This document shows positions 10,228 to 21,890 of a stretch of 64,000 bases of DNA, piece after piece. Origin of the DNA: Saussurea involucrata. Taxonomy: Eukaryota; Streptophyta; Magnoliopsida; Asterales; Asteraceae. Made by a program: the position numbers and the translations under genes. Each line of letters begins with the position of its first letter. Position 1 is the first letter of the stretch. The DNA is taken from contig CM066314.1 in the NCBI GenBank assembly GCA_033807775.1, positions 151,083,429-151,147,428 on the forward strand. The letters are read 5' to 3'. The notes beneath the pieces were generated by a model. It saw only the letters and a list, made by a program, of their open reading frames with translations. It was not told the origin of the DNA and did not search any database.

Positions 10228-10476
10228 TGTTATTGAACTACACCTCAGATCGTGACTCTATTGTCTGCTTTAATAAGCTCCAACTCGAGTCAGACTTTAT
10301 TGTCTGCTATAATAAGCTACACCTCAAGTCCCACACCCATCAACGGGTGGCACCACTGTATTCTTTATTGCCTGCTGTGCCCAGCTACACCTCAAGGATA
10401 CACGATCTTTTTGCCTATTCATTCTCTAGTAAGTTACACCTCAAGGTTTCCATTGAACCTTTATTGCCTACTTACT
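10228..10476. repeat. ~55-bp degenerate tandem repeat inside the solo LTR
   Basis: About four units each containing CTACACCTCAAG or CTCCAACTCGAG followed by TTATTGTCTGC or TTATTGCCTGC. Comparable short repeats occupy the same relative place in the 15.2-kb LTR (ACCGTGGGG units) and the 42.6-kb LTR. Confidence 0.65.
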
Positions 10477-11825
10477 AGCATTCATTAATTGGAGTCTCGA
10501 CTCCTTACTTGATAACCCAAGATGTTCAACCCTCGTGCACAAGTGTTAGAACATCAACTATAAACCCAAAATCCCAGATTACAACCCAATACGGTTCCTC
10601 TCCACAACACCGGGACACAAAATGCCAAAACGACATGTTTCCCAAAGTGAAAATACCAAGACTCTTCACCATATAAATATGACCGACTCATATGTTTATG
10701 GATCCAATGCATTATGGTCTAAAAGTACATGACACCACTTGGACGACACACACACTCAAAATATGTACTCTCCAAATAAGATGCAATAAATGCAAATGAC
10801 GACCAAAGCTCATTCAAATGTTAAAATCGGGACAAATGTCCTCAAGACTCAATAAAGTCATAAAATGAGCCATAAGCTCAACCAAAACCAATTAACCACT
10901 CATAAAACCAAATAATGTATTAAAACGTATATAAACCACGTTTATGTGAAACATGCTCCATAGACACGAATTACTCAACACACTCTTAAATTAGGACTCG
11001 TCATTTCCAAAATACACATCAAAATGCATTTATACAAAAGGATTTGCAATCGTAAGATAAATAATTTAAAATAACAATACTTAAGATTCATCCATCAAAA
11101 TACCTAAATTACATCTTTTCTCAAACCGAAAGGTTTACAACTTCTAAAATGTTCACAAGGTCGGAAATGACCCAAACCCAACGACCTACACATTCGTGAT
11201 TTAAAAACGTACCACCACATAAAATTATGCACATTTCCAACAAAACGCTAAAAATGCATTTTTACTAAATAACCTTCAATTATACAATAATTATCAAAAC
11301 ACTTCAATTAATACTCATTTTGTTAAGTTACCTAAAAAACCCAAAAGTGGGTGTTTTATGAGATTTATAAAATCACATACTCCAAGTAATCGAAATCATT
11401 CAAACAATTCAATAATGAATATTTTCATGTAAAACACTTAAAATGAATATTTTGGCATGTACAACATTTTCACAAATCAACTTGAACTCAACTTCCTAGA
11501 TATAGACTAAATCTAGATCTTTCCCCAATTTGAGCTCCTTTAAAGAAACTTGAATCTTCAAGCCAAATCTTCCAAAACCTCAACCACCACTTGAATCCAC
11601 CAACAAAACACATCTAGGGTTACCAAAATACACTTCAATCTTTATTTTTTAGCTTCCAATCCTCTTCAAGATATAAGGAATCACTTAGAAACTCCAAAAT
11701 CGGAGCCTTAGAGGCTCCAAAAACCGAAATGAGGGGAAAGGGGTTCGTGTTGGGAGAGTTTAGGGAGAGGGGGATGAGATAAAATGAGAAAAAGGTGAAA
11801 ATCGGGGTTTTAAGCTGACAGGGGC

Positions 11826-11975
11826 CGACTGCGACTATGCCCGGCGAGAGTGATACCCTGTCACAATCGCGGGCATAGTCGCCTGCTTCTTCCTGCTCTC
11901 GGTACATGTCCCGCGAAAGTACCCGGCGAGAGTGACACCCTATCCTAATCGCGGGCATACTCGCACAGAGTGTAC
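11826..11975. repeat. GC-rich duplicated block in the solo LTR
   Basis: Two ~50-bp units, each with CCGGCGAGAGTGA and ATCGCGGGCATA, about 89 bp apart, in an otherwise AT-rich LTR. It is the densest CpG block of the LTR and may be a methylation target. Confidence 0.6.
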
Positions 11976-12120
11976 CGAACCCAATTTCTGGTTTTCTTTT
12001 TCGAGCTGAGGCACACGCGGTGCCACCCTGATTCCAAAAAACGTTTACCGCTAAGGTTTACAAATAGGGGTTGATAAGGAAGGGGCGAGATAAGGGTTTA
12101 CCAAAAATACGGGTGTTACA

Positions 12121-12362
12121 TTTAATAAAATACTTTTCTCTCTCTTAAACACTTAATTTTGATGTCTCCTATTGGTGAGAGAGAATTGAATATTATTTAT
12201 ATCTCTTAAATATGGAGTTTTCCAGATTTTCCAATTTTGGAGATTTCTATAGTCTCTTTCTTCTTTTCTTAATTTTATCGTATGGTATAACATAGTTTTC
12301 AGAGAAAAAAATATCATAAAACTCTAAAATCTTTATTTTAGAATAATTGTTGATGATGCTCT
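12121..12362 (-). mobile_element. Right half of a Harbinger-type MITE
   Basis: Aligns by eye along its length with the right half of the MITE at 24234-24930 (CTCCTATTGGTGAGA, ATGGTATAACATAG, GATGCTCTTA end). The left half is absent: the solo LTR inserted into this copy, and left of it only a few MITE-like bases remain before the GC-rich module. Its terminal repeat is degenerate (TTGATGATGCTC instead of TTGGAGATGCTC). Confidence 0.75.
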
Positions 12363-12738
12363 TATGCATCACATATACCCATAAACCCCTCCACCATTTT
12401 GCCCGCATAGACTTGTCGCCCCACACCCTTTTTTGATCGACCTCCATCTTTGCCTTCACCACTATTGCCCCTTTGTCCACTACCGCCATCCATCTCTTTG
12501 GTCCAGCATCCTCATAATCCGACATACATCCCCGACGACCTCCTTTAACAGCTTCCCTCTTTATCTCCAACGGCCTCCCGGTTTGGGGCCTACCACCACA
12601 CCCGAAGCTATCCAAAAACGCCACTCAACTATTACACTGTGTCTTTGAGACCAGATTTAAGCAGGGATGCTTCATCGAGACTAGATTCTAGACCCATTTC
12701 TTCATCAAGATAGACATTATGTATCTCGTCATCAAGAT
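12363..12738. other. Unassigned stretch
   Basis: C-rich text with no recognised gene. A minus-strand open frame (12624-12247) runs on into the MITE, so it is unlikely to be a real protein. The hAT MITE inserted at its right edge. Confidence 0.4.
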
Positions 12739-12862
12739 CTAGGTTCTAAATGCGTGAGACGTGGCATGACGACAAGGCCAAGCCTCAAGCCTTAGTACCA
12801 TGGCGAGGGCACAACGTTTTTCAAAACGTGATTTATGCCAACAAATCTCTATATCATATATG

Positions 12863-12923
<61 letters not shown>

Positions 12924-13146
12924 TATGTTGTACTATTACTCAATGAATCAATGATACTGAACAAGTTAATTAGAATATATATCAAAAACTGCAAATAAGA
13001 CATTAGAAACATAAACAAATCAGATATCTTGTTATAAAAAACACACATTAGGCTATGGCGTGCCACATGCTTAACGTGGGGTGAGCCACAAGCCTTGAGC
13101 CACGACACGTCATGATGACTATTGTGGCGAGCCTTTTAGAACAACG
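12739..13146. mobile_element. hAT-type MITE, family 1, copy 1
   Basis: 408 bp flanked by a perfect 8-bp TSD ATCAAGAT (12731-12738 and 13147-13154). The ends CTAGGTTCTAAA and TTTAGAACAACG form imperfect terminal inverted repeats. Subterminal regions are rich in GCC/GGC words (GTGGCATGACG, GAGCCACGACACG). A long TA microsatellite (about 12868-12920) lies inside. Related copies are at 59338-59951 and 61497-61867. Confidence 0.85.
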
Positions 13147-14117
13147 ATCAAGATGTAGCTGGAGACCACAATCAACATCTCAAATCTCGTCCAGATCCAG
13201 ATATCATATCCTACCTCCTCTGTCTCTAATCTCATCCACTTTCTTCCTTAATTCCAGATCCCATATCCAATAGTTGTCTTCCTCAATCATAATCATCGTG
13301 TTCGATCTTTTACAACTTGGAGTTCTATTTTTATACAACTTAGTGTTTCAACTTTTCTGTACACCTTCCAATTCCAGATCCTATATCCTAGATCTGTCTG
13401 TTCTTCTTTGTTGATTTCAGGGGTTTGAATTTTCATACATTGTTAATTTTAGGATATAATGGATTGAATTTACTATATTATTGTGCACGTTTGTTCTTGA
13501 ATAGGTTTGAACAAATGTTTGTTATATCATTCACTTTAATATTGATGCTTATGGTTGATTTCTTATGTCAAAATGGAATTAATTTGGGTTAATGTTTATG
13601 TTTATGATTTTTAGTCGATTGAATTTATTGAATAAAATATTTGGAATGAGTTATGGTTTAATTTTGAGATTAATAAAGGGTTAGAGGTAGGGCTTGAAGT
13701 TTGGGACAGACACAAAAAAGTGCAACTGTGTCGTTTTAGAAGGTGACATTGTATGATATTCAAAAGTTCAAGAAGGTGCACCCGTATCTCGTAATCAACC
13801 AAAAAAAGAACTATTGAAATCAACCAAAAATCGGAAAGGAAAAAACTTTTGAAGTCAACCCAAAAACCGAAAAAGTCTTTCAAAATCAATAAAAGAAAAA
13901 GTTAAAAATCCCTTGAAAAGGTGGAATTAGGCTAAACACACATCGGGCGATATTGAACTTCGGTAACACATCGATAAAACCGTGCTTTTGTTAATTATTT
14001 TTTGTCTATACTATATGGTGTCACCATATGAAAAAAATTATGGGCCCGTCCCTGCCTGAAGTCACCGGGGGTAGGGGGTGAGTCGGTGTGTTACATAATA
14101 TATATATATATATATAT
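13147..14117. other. Unassigned intergenic DNA
   Basis: It begins with a continuation of the pre-insertion sequence (CCAGATCC and CCATATCC words repeated). The minus frame at 13889-13611 (92 codons, Phe/Leu/Ser-rich) has no domain. It ends in a TA microsatellite at about 14098-14118. Nothing else recognised. Confidence 0.5.
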
Positions 14118-14338
14118 AGGGTTAGGTTCAAGGGAAAATCTCAAAAAAACGGAAAACTGAAGAACACCCTAGAAGCCCTTCATCTGGACGGTATGCACTT
14201 GTGCATACAGGTTATTTGTAACATGCATTTGTGCATAAAATCAAAAAGTCAACTATTTACCTGTATGCACAAGTGCATACCGTCCAGATGAAGGGCTCTT
14301 AGAGTGTTCTTCAATTTTCCGTTTTCCCTTGAACCTCC

Positions 14339-14340
<2 letters not shown>
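14118..14340. mobile_element. TA-microsatellite element, family A, copy 1
   Basis: A near-perfect palindrome between TA repeats. The arms read AGGTTCAAGGGAAAA ... ACGGAAAACTGAAGAACACC ... GACGGTATGCACTTGTGCAT and return inverted. The self-complementary word TATGCACTTGTGCATA sits in each arm. It is followed by a CT microsatellite and TA repeat. No coding capacity. Two relatives are near 61 kb. Confidence 0.8.
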
Positions 14341-14380
<40 letters not shown>

Positions 14381-14568
14381 GGTTGGATTCACGTGAGACC
14401 AACCTGTTTTCGTGAGACCAATAAATTAACACTAAACCTTCACAGTGATTCATTGTGAAGGTAAGAAAAATAGCAAACCTTCACAGCAAAACACTGTGAA
14501 GGTTTAGTGTTAATTTTTTGGTCTCACGGTTGCACGGAAATAGTTTGGTCTCACATGATCTTAGGTCT
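14381..14568. mobile_element. TA-microsatellite element, family B, copy 1
   Basis: 188 bp between TA arrays, with arms containing TTCACGTGAGACCAA and a GGTCTCACATG return, and an inner foldback AACCTTCACAG / CTGTGAAGGTTTAGTG. Short, non-coding. A second copy is split by a hAT insertion (14581-14638 and 23650-23822). Confidence 0.78.
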
Positions 14569-15094
14569 ATATATATATATAGTTGGGTTCACGTTAGACT
14601 AACCTGTTTTCATGAGACCATATTTTTACACTTAAAACTAGGGGTGTTATTTGGTCGGTTAAATCGGTTTTCGGTTTATTCGGTTCGGGTTAATCGGTTT
14701 TTAAGTTTTTATAAAACTAACCGATAACCAAACCAAATAAGGTTCGGTTTAACCGGTTTCGGTTTATTCGGTTCGGTAACCGGTTAAACCGAATAAGGAT
14801 TTATAATTTTTCGTTGGACACTTTCTCAAATTAATTGTCCGTTGCTTTTAATATATTATTGTATTATACAATAATACTCGGTAAAACTTATTATATAAGT
14901 AAAAACGTCATCTATTAACCAATATCTACCGAATGATATATATATATATATATATAGGACGGTAATCAAATGAGAACCACAAAAAGGTTAAGAACCGTGA
15001 GGAGTGATCTAAGCCTTAATTTGGTTTTGATCCTAATGTTTTAATTAAAAGTTATTTTTAATTAAAAAAAAGGCATAATCGTCATTTTGGTAAC

Positions 15095-15206
15095 AAGATT
15101 CATCAGATGAAACATACAACTTCAGATTCATCATATGAAACATAATGATTTTCCAGCCGAAACACAATCCAAATGAAAATCACATATTCACCATATGAAA
15201 CACATA
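15095..15206 (+). repeat. Minisatellite, left portion
   Basis: Four to five units of a TTCAYC-NNNN-TGAAACACA type repeat. The array continues at 21414 after the LTR retrotransposon, which shows that the insertion split it. Confidence 0.8.
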
Positions 15207-15211
15207 GATTC

Positions 15212-16922
15212 TGTAACACCCGGAAAATCCTTGTAAGTAATAATAGTCCTAATATTCCTTTATATTTTGACTTTTTAGATTATAATTGATTTCCTAAGTA
15301 ATTTTCGTGATTGTCACTTGTTATTTGATAACTTCCGATAGAAATCAGTAAGTTTATTTCTTAAGGAAATTAATGAAAAATAGATGATAAAGTTAAATAT
15401 TGGATTTTATGGATTAATTGGATGGGTAACTTGAATACGAGTCCAACGGTACTTTCCGGGGTAAAAATGGAGTTTTAACGAAGAAGTTACGGCTAAATCA
15501 GTGGGAATTGAGAAGACTAGCAAACAGAAGCCGGCGCCAATGCATCGGCGCGGGTGATCGGCGCCGAGCACCTGACGTGTTGAAAGGGGGTTAAAACCCA
15601 CCCCTTGGTTCTTAATCAGTATTCTCTCATTTTAGAACTCTCAAGTCCGATTATTTTGCTCTGCTTCATACGGATTCTTCATCTAAACCTAAGGTAAATC
15701 CACTTCTCTTATTCCAAATCCAATTTAAGCAATTAGTAGATGAAGCTTACCAATTAATTCCATTTAGGGCAACATATCTTCATTTCATCTTGTTGGAAGT
15801 GATTGGGTTCAAGTCTTCAAGTTAGGGTTATAAAGATTTGAAGATTTAAGGTGAGTAACTTGTATCTACTTGATTGTATTATACTTTACTACCATACTTC
15901 ATCTTGATTTTGGTATTGATAATGAGAAATTTTGATTAATAAGCTCTTAATAGTTAAGAGGGAAACAAGAAGAGTTCAAGTAAGTTATGGTGGATTAATT
16001 GTGTTTATTACTTAGTATGCCATGTTAAATGTTGGTGCTAAGAGTTTGGCTTTGATTATATATCAATAGTATGTGATCTTGATGATGGCTTAATATATGT
16101 CTTAATGAAGTAATGATGGCTTAATGGTCAAAATGGACTTATTATTGAATTGTAAACATGGATGTTTATTATTGATGTCATATAGAATATGATTTGATAC
16201 ATATGGATGTATATGAACTACATGGAAGTAGTATTGAATATGTTAAATGGTTGGACCATTGTTAAGTGTTAAATATGCTTTGAATGTTATTTGGATTAAC
16301 ATATTTGGTATTCACATAATTGGAGGAGCACCTAGTAGGCATTGGAGGATATATTCTTACACACCGTGGGGTAAGTGTAATTGATTCATACCTTCGGATA
16401 CCGTGGGGTTTTCCGTTGTGTTATGCCTTGTGACAATACCGTGGGGTACCGATCAAGGTATATCTTCGATTATGATGTAACTGGGTAGCGATATGGACCT
16501 TCTCCATGGAATCCAATATGTGAATGTATCGAATTGTTATTCCTACATGCTATGATTATGCTCTATGTGCTATGTGTAAACCTCACTTAGGCTTTAAAAG
16601 CCTAACACTTGTTATGTGTTTTATGTATTACAGATTTTAGTGGTTCCGGACACAAGAAGGTCTAGAACGGGGTTGTGAGCATGGGATCATTGTTAGAGAG
16701 ATAAAGATTGGAAGATTGATGATAGAACTTTCCGACATCCTTTTGATATTTGATTGTTATAGTAGTGATCAAATAAGCTAGTGGTCCAATAGTAGTTATA
16801 ATTAACTAAATCTTTGTATTAATGATTATGTAATGTTAATTAGGTATACTTTTACTTTAGTAATGTGTACCACTCTTCCGTTTTATGGAAGTTTTTGTTA
16901 ACCCCTGTTTTGGGGTGTTACA
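15212..16922 (+). repeat. 5' LTR of the LARD-like element
   Basis: Starts TGTAACACCCGGAAAATCC and ends TTTTGGGGTGTTACA. Includes a GC block at about 15527-15575 and ACCGTGGGG repeats at 16363-16450. A candidate palindrome GCGCCAATGCATCGGCGC differs by one base from the perfect form in the 3' LTR. Confidence 0.92.
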
Positions 16923-16925
16923 AGT

Positions 16926-16937
16926 TGGTATCAGAGC
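16926..16937 (+). promoter_or_regulatory. Primer-binding site (tRNA-Met type)
   Basis: TGGTATCAGAGC three bases after the 5' LTR, complementary to the 3' end of initiator tRNA-Met as in most plant Copia and chromovirus elements. Confidence 0.9.
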
Positions 16938-19690
16938 ATTAACTTAAGTGAACTAAGTATGCTGAGGAGGTACTTAGACTTAAGTTGTGATGAGTTAAGT
17001 TATGATTTGTGAGATATGGGTAGAAGTACTAAGAAGGGATAGTCTTATAGTTGACAGAAATACGTGAAATTAGTACTGTGATAATGGTGATGAGGATTCT
17101 CATGTATAATATGTTCACAATTCCAGTTAGCTACTGTTATTATGAATATATTGTTACGTAAGCATGCTTGTTTCTAAAATTATTACAGTGACTAATGATC
17201 GGTAAAGTACGTTTAGTATGTCTATATTCGTATAACCATTTCTTATGGTTATTCCTTTGTGTTATAGCAGATCGTTGGTGGATATGCCACCAAGGTCCTT
17301 TAATTCTTTAGAGAATAGATAAGTAAATGATTTGGGGTAGGAAGGACAACCTAGAACTGGCGGGACTTATGAAAGCCCGCCGAGGTAACCTTTAATAGGC
17401 GGATGGGAATGTGTAGAGATAGAATGTAAGGTGATTCATCAAAATGGAAATAATATGAAATGATTAAGTAAGTGGGCCGTGGAACGCATGGATAGAAAGT
17501 GTTACTAGGTCAAGAGGACGACCACTAGTCAGAAGTAGAGTGTTAATGATAAAGGATGTGAGTACAACGATTGACCTTGTTTGAGTGAGTAGCCTTCAAT
17601 TGCGAGTAAAGTTTTATGCATGGTGTCCTAGTGAGTGTGCTACATGAGTTTTCTTGATTTTAAAATAAATGCATAAATAACAATTTTTATTCAAGAATGA
17701 GTTGCTTGTACAAATGTGTATTTTAAGAAAGAGACAATTTCATTTTGATGCACAATGAAATTTTGGGTTTAGCAACTTGCAAAATATTTCGTATTTTCTT
17801 TATATATGAAAAGTTAATTGTAAAAAAAAGGGCCAAGAAAACGTTGGCTAGCAAAACCTTTGTAACCAACAAAAGTATTAACTTGATGATATCAAGTAAG
17901 AACCGACTAGCTTGCTTTGTGTTGGAAAATTCTTTTAAAACTTTTTATAGTATGAGAATTTTTTATTTATTTATATATTACGGTCATAACAACATCGTTT
18001 TGGTTGAAAAAGATTAAGTTTTTCGGAAAGTAGTATGCAAACGATTCTCGTGATCGTTGTGCAGTACACTGAAGTTATAAGAATTTTGGTGTCATGTGTT
18101 TCCAAGTTGCTCCAAGTGTTATTCTTTAAAATGAGGAAATGTGCGAAATAATATATTTAGTACATAGTTATGCATAAAGGCCATGAACGAACTAAGTCGT
18201 AAAATATTACCATAAGTTAAGAAAGAACTCTGAGAATGGAGAGGTGTTGGATAAATCATGGGAGAATGTTTGTAGTTTTGGAAATTGTGTTCAAGAGGAA
18301 GGGAACATTAGATGAAAGTCTTTTTGGGGATTCCAGATGAACAATACTAGTTGTCAATAAAGCTGTTGGAATATGTGGTTATAAGATGGTGTAGTGATTT
18401 GGCTATAATTGGAATAGAATGTCGAGCGGTAGTGTGAGTTTATCCAAAGTGATTGTGGTTGTGTGAGTCGCTAAATAAGTTTATGATTTTGAATCATAGG
18501 AAGTTTAATAAAGATGAGAAAGTGTTATCGGTATGTGAAAAGGTTGGGAGAAAGAGACAAATAATGATGGGAGGATAGTACTCCATGCTAAAGTAGGAAG
18601 TAATGATAGAAGGGCCGGACCTAAGAATGTAGTTATACTACAGGTTCAATGGAATTATCCCTTTGATATATAATATTTTTAGTGCTTGGTTGCAATGTGG
18701 TCGCATAGTATGATATTGATGTGAGGAAGTGGTAGTACTTTATACTGAAGAAACGTGTGGGTCATAGATGTAGTGATGGTTGCCGTAATTATGGAAGTAT
18801 TCAAAAGTGGTGAGTATGCTTAATTTAAAGTGAGTATGTATGTTCAAGCAGTATACGTTAATGTTATTTTGAGACATGGAGATTGAGATGTGGATGATGA
18901 CGGTATTGAAGACCAAGCAATAGTCGGGTAAAGGTTTAATGATAAACGATTATTCTGAGGAGGCTTACAAATCTAAGTTGGGGAGCGGATAATGAGGAAA
19001 GAAGTAAGGTTCAGGAAATATGAAAGATGAATCCTTGTTCCTTCTAGATTTTTATTTGTGAATGGAACTCATGTGTGGGTTTGGATAGAGTGCAAAGGTT
19101 GGTGATATTTAGGTGTTAACTTTTGGGTTTAAGGACAAACACCTTTAGTGTAATCGGGGAATTGTAGCCGATTTTAAAAAGAATGATGGTGATGGTAATA
19201 GTAACCTCAAGATACTCATTTGTGATGAGTGGTTTTAGTGAACAAATCTTTGTGTATGGTTAGTGAACCTGTCCGTTTGATGATTAATTATTGAGATGTA
19301 TTTTGAAGTCTATTAGAGCTCTTTGGATGTGAATGGCTGTTAACGTTAGGGACAATTGAAATTAGAGATTCGGTTGATCTCAGTATTAGTTGAGCCTTAA
19401 ATTGATTTAGAGTTTGAAACTGAAATCAAGATGTATAGAACATTTCAAGATTGGGAGATAACTGAAGTCGTATGGTTGGGAGTTTCTCAATGGTTGGAAC
19501 ATTTATCCGTACATAAGTACAAAGTATGTGTAAGGGCTTTGTTAATAAACAATTGTTCGAGGAATTGTCTTTATAAACCGTGTGGATGGAATTTAGATTC
19601 CCGTTAGGAATTGTTAAATTTTGGTCGACAGTGAGTCGGTTGACTTTGGGTTGTAAAGGATATAGATTTCGAGGACGAAATCCATTTCAA
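16938..19690 (+). other. Non-coding internal domain
   Basis: 2.75 kb with stops in every frame. The longest frame (17745-18017, 90 codons) has no retroviral motif. Decayed gag and pol traces may exist but I cannot confirm any beyond the two words quoted for the parent element. Confidence 0.7.
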
Positions 19691-19702
19691 GTGGGGGAGA
19701 AT
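19691..19702 (+). promoter_or_regulatory. Polypurine tract
   Basis: GTGGGGGAGAAT directly before the 3' LTR start TGTAAC at 19703, a textbook PPT position. Confidence 0.9.
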
Positions 19703-21413
19703 TGTAACACCCGGAAAATCCTTGTAAGTAATAATAGTCCTAATATTCCTTTATATTTTGACTTTTTAGATTATAATTGATTTCCTAAATAATTTCCGTG
19801 ATTGTCACTTGTTATTTGATAACTTCCGATAGAAATCAATAAGTTTATTTCTTAAGGAAATTAATGAAAAATAGATGATAAAGTTAAATATTAGATTTTA
19901 TGGATTAATTGGATGGGTAATTTGAATACGAGTCCAACGGTACTTTCCGGGGTAAAAATGGAGTTTTAACGAAGAAGTTACGGCTAAATCAGTGGGAATT
20001 GAGAAGACTAGCAAACAGAAGCCGGCGCCGATGCATCGGCGCGGGTGATCGGCGCCGAGCACCTGACGTGTTGAAAGGGGGTTAAAACCCACCCCTTGGT
20101 TCTTAATCAGTATTCTCTCATTTTAGAACTCTCAAGTCCGATTATGTTGCTCTGCTTCATACGAATTCTTCATCTAAACCTAAGGTAAATCCACTTCTCT
20201 TATTCCAAATCCAATTTAAGCAATTAGTAGATGAATCTTACCAATTAATTCCATTTAGGGCAACATATCTTCATTTCATCTTGTTGGAAGTGATTGGGTT
20301 CAAGTCTTCAAGTTAGGGTTATAAAGATTTGAAGATTTAAGGTGAGTAACTTGTATCTACTTGATTGTATTATACTTTATTACCATACTTCATCTTGATT
20401 TTGGTATTGATAATGAGAAATTTTGATTAATAAGCTCTTAAAGGTTAAGAGGGAAACAAGAAGAGTTCAAGTAAGTTATGGTGGATTAATTGTGTTTATT
20501 ACTTAGTATGCCATGTTAAATGTTGGTGCTAAGAGTTTGGCTTTGATTATATATCAATAGTATATGATCTTGATGATGGCTTAATATATGTCTTAATGAA
20601 GTAATGATGGCTTAATGGTCAAAATGGACTTATTATTGAATTGTAAACATGGATGTTTATTATTGATGTCATATAGAATATGATTTGATACATATGGATG
20701 TATATGAACTACATGGAAGTAGTATTGAATATGTTAAATGGTTGGACCATTGTTAAGTGTTAAATATGCTTTGAATGTTATTTGGATTAACATATTTGGT
20801 ATTCACATAATTGGAGGAGCACCTAGTAGGCATTGGAGGATATATTCTTACACACCGTGGGGTAAGTGTAATTGATTCATACCTTCGGATACCGTGGGGT
20901 TTTCCGTTGTGTTATGCCTTGTGACAATACCGTGGGGTACCGATCAAGGTATATCTTCGATTATGATGTAACTGGGTAGCGATATGGACCTTCTCCATGG
21001 AATCCAATATGTGAATGTATCGAATTGTTATTCCTACATGCTATGATTATGCTCTATGTGCTATGTGTAAACCTCACTTAGGCTTTAAAAGCCTAACACT
21101 TGTTATGTGTTTTATGTATTACAGATTTTAGTGGTTCCGGACACAAGAAGGTCTAGAACGGGGTTGTGAGCATGGGATCATTGTTAGAGAGATAAAGATT
21201 GGAAGATTGATGATAGAACTTTCCGACATCCTTTTGATATTTGATTGTTATAGTAGTGATCAAATAAGCTAGTGGTCCAATAGTAGTTATAATTAACTAA
21301 ATCTTTGTATTAATGATTATGTAATGTTAATTAGGTATACTTTTACTTTAGTAATGTGTACCACTCTTCCGTTTTATGGAAGTTTTTGTTAACCCCTGTT
21401 TTGGGGTGTTATA
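19703..21413 (+). repeat. 3' LTR of the LARD-like element
   Basis: Same length as the 5' LTR. Contains the perfect 18-bp palindrome GCGCCGATGCATCGGCGC near 20026-20043. Ends in TTATA rather than TTACA. Confidence 0.92.
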
Positions 21414-21890
21414 GATTCACCATATGAAATGCACCATGTGAAATACACAATTCATCGTATGAAATGCACAATTCACCGGGTGAAACATTTTCATCAGGTG
21501 AAACACAAATTCTTCATCAGGTGAAACACGGATTCTTCATCAGGTGAAACATAAATTCATCACGTGAAACACACTTCACCATATGAAACACAAACTCACA
21601 TGTTATTTCATCAATATGTCGTTTCACCGGATGAAACCCATGTATTCACTAGATGAAACATACATATTCACTTGATGAAACACATCGATTCACTAGATGA
21701 AACATACATATTCACTAGATGAAACATGCATATTCACCAGATGAAACATACATATTCTCCAGATGAAATAAATGAAACACATCGTTCATTATATGAAATG
21801 TAGAGATTCACCAACTGAAACACATAGATTCACCTAAAGAAACACACAAATTCATCATATGAAACACACAAATTTACCAGATCTGAAAAA
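21414..21890 (+). repeat. Minisatellite, right portion (~22 units)
   Basis: Roughly 22 degenerate units of about 20-22 bp, each with a quasi-palindromic core TTCA-[6 nt]-TGAA followed by ACACA, for example TTCACCAGATGAAACATACA, TTCATCAGGTGAAACAC, TTCACTAGATGAAACATAC. The changing six central bases contain further dyads (CCATAT, CTAGAT, CCGGAT, TCACGT). Confidence 0.85.

Larger units (their letters stand above)
9457..12120 (-). mobile_element. Solo LTR, Tekay-like Gypsy, 2,664 bp
   Basis: The plus strand runs from TATAACACCC to GGGTGTTACA. On the minus strand it is TGTAACACCCGTATTTTTGG ending in GGGTGTTATA, the hallmark of chromovirus/Tekay LTRs. It is flanked by TTTAA on both sides and has no PBS or internal coding DNA, so it is a solo LTR left by unequal recombination. 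Minus orientation is favoured because the GC-rich block (11815-11975) lies near that 5' end and the ~55-bp repeats lie two-thirds along, as in the related LTRs at 15212 and 42627. The final CA reads TA. The open frame at 11635-11958 lies within the GC block and is not a gene. Confidence 0.88.
15212..21413 (+). mobile_element. LTR retrotransposon without coding capacity (LARD-like), 6.2 kb
   Basis: Both LTRs are 1,711 bp and the internal region 2,780 bp. TSD GATTC at 15207-15211 and 21414-21418. A tRNA-Met primer site follows the 5' LTR and a PPT (GTGGGGGAGA) precedes the 3' LTR. The internal region holds no gag or pol: only an ATGCCACCAAGG start-like word at 17284 and the text TTCGAGGACGAAAT near 19669, both familiar from Tekay elements. 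Only about 14 substitutions separate the two LTRs by eye, so it inserted recently and must have been mobilised in trans. Orientation is plus. Confidence 0.88.

Noticed and set aside
12247..12624. 125-codon minus-strand frame
   Set aside because: It runs across a MITE remnant and has no recognisable domain.
15407..15601. 64-codon minus frame repeated at 19898-20092
   Set aside because: Same reason: it sits in LTR sequence that is present twice; no domain.
16926..16937. tRNA-Met gene
   Set aside because: TGGTATCAGAGC is only the 12-base primer-binding site of an LTR element; no cloverleaf.
21414..21890. CRISPR-like repeat array
   Set aside because: Units are degenerate with no constant-length unique spacers and no cas genes; the setting is a plant TE.
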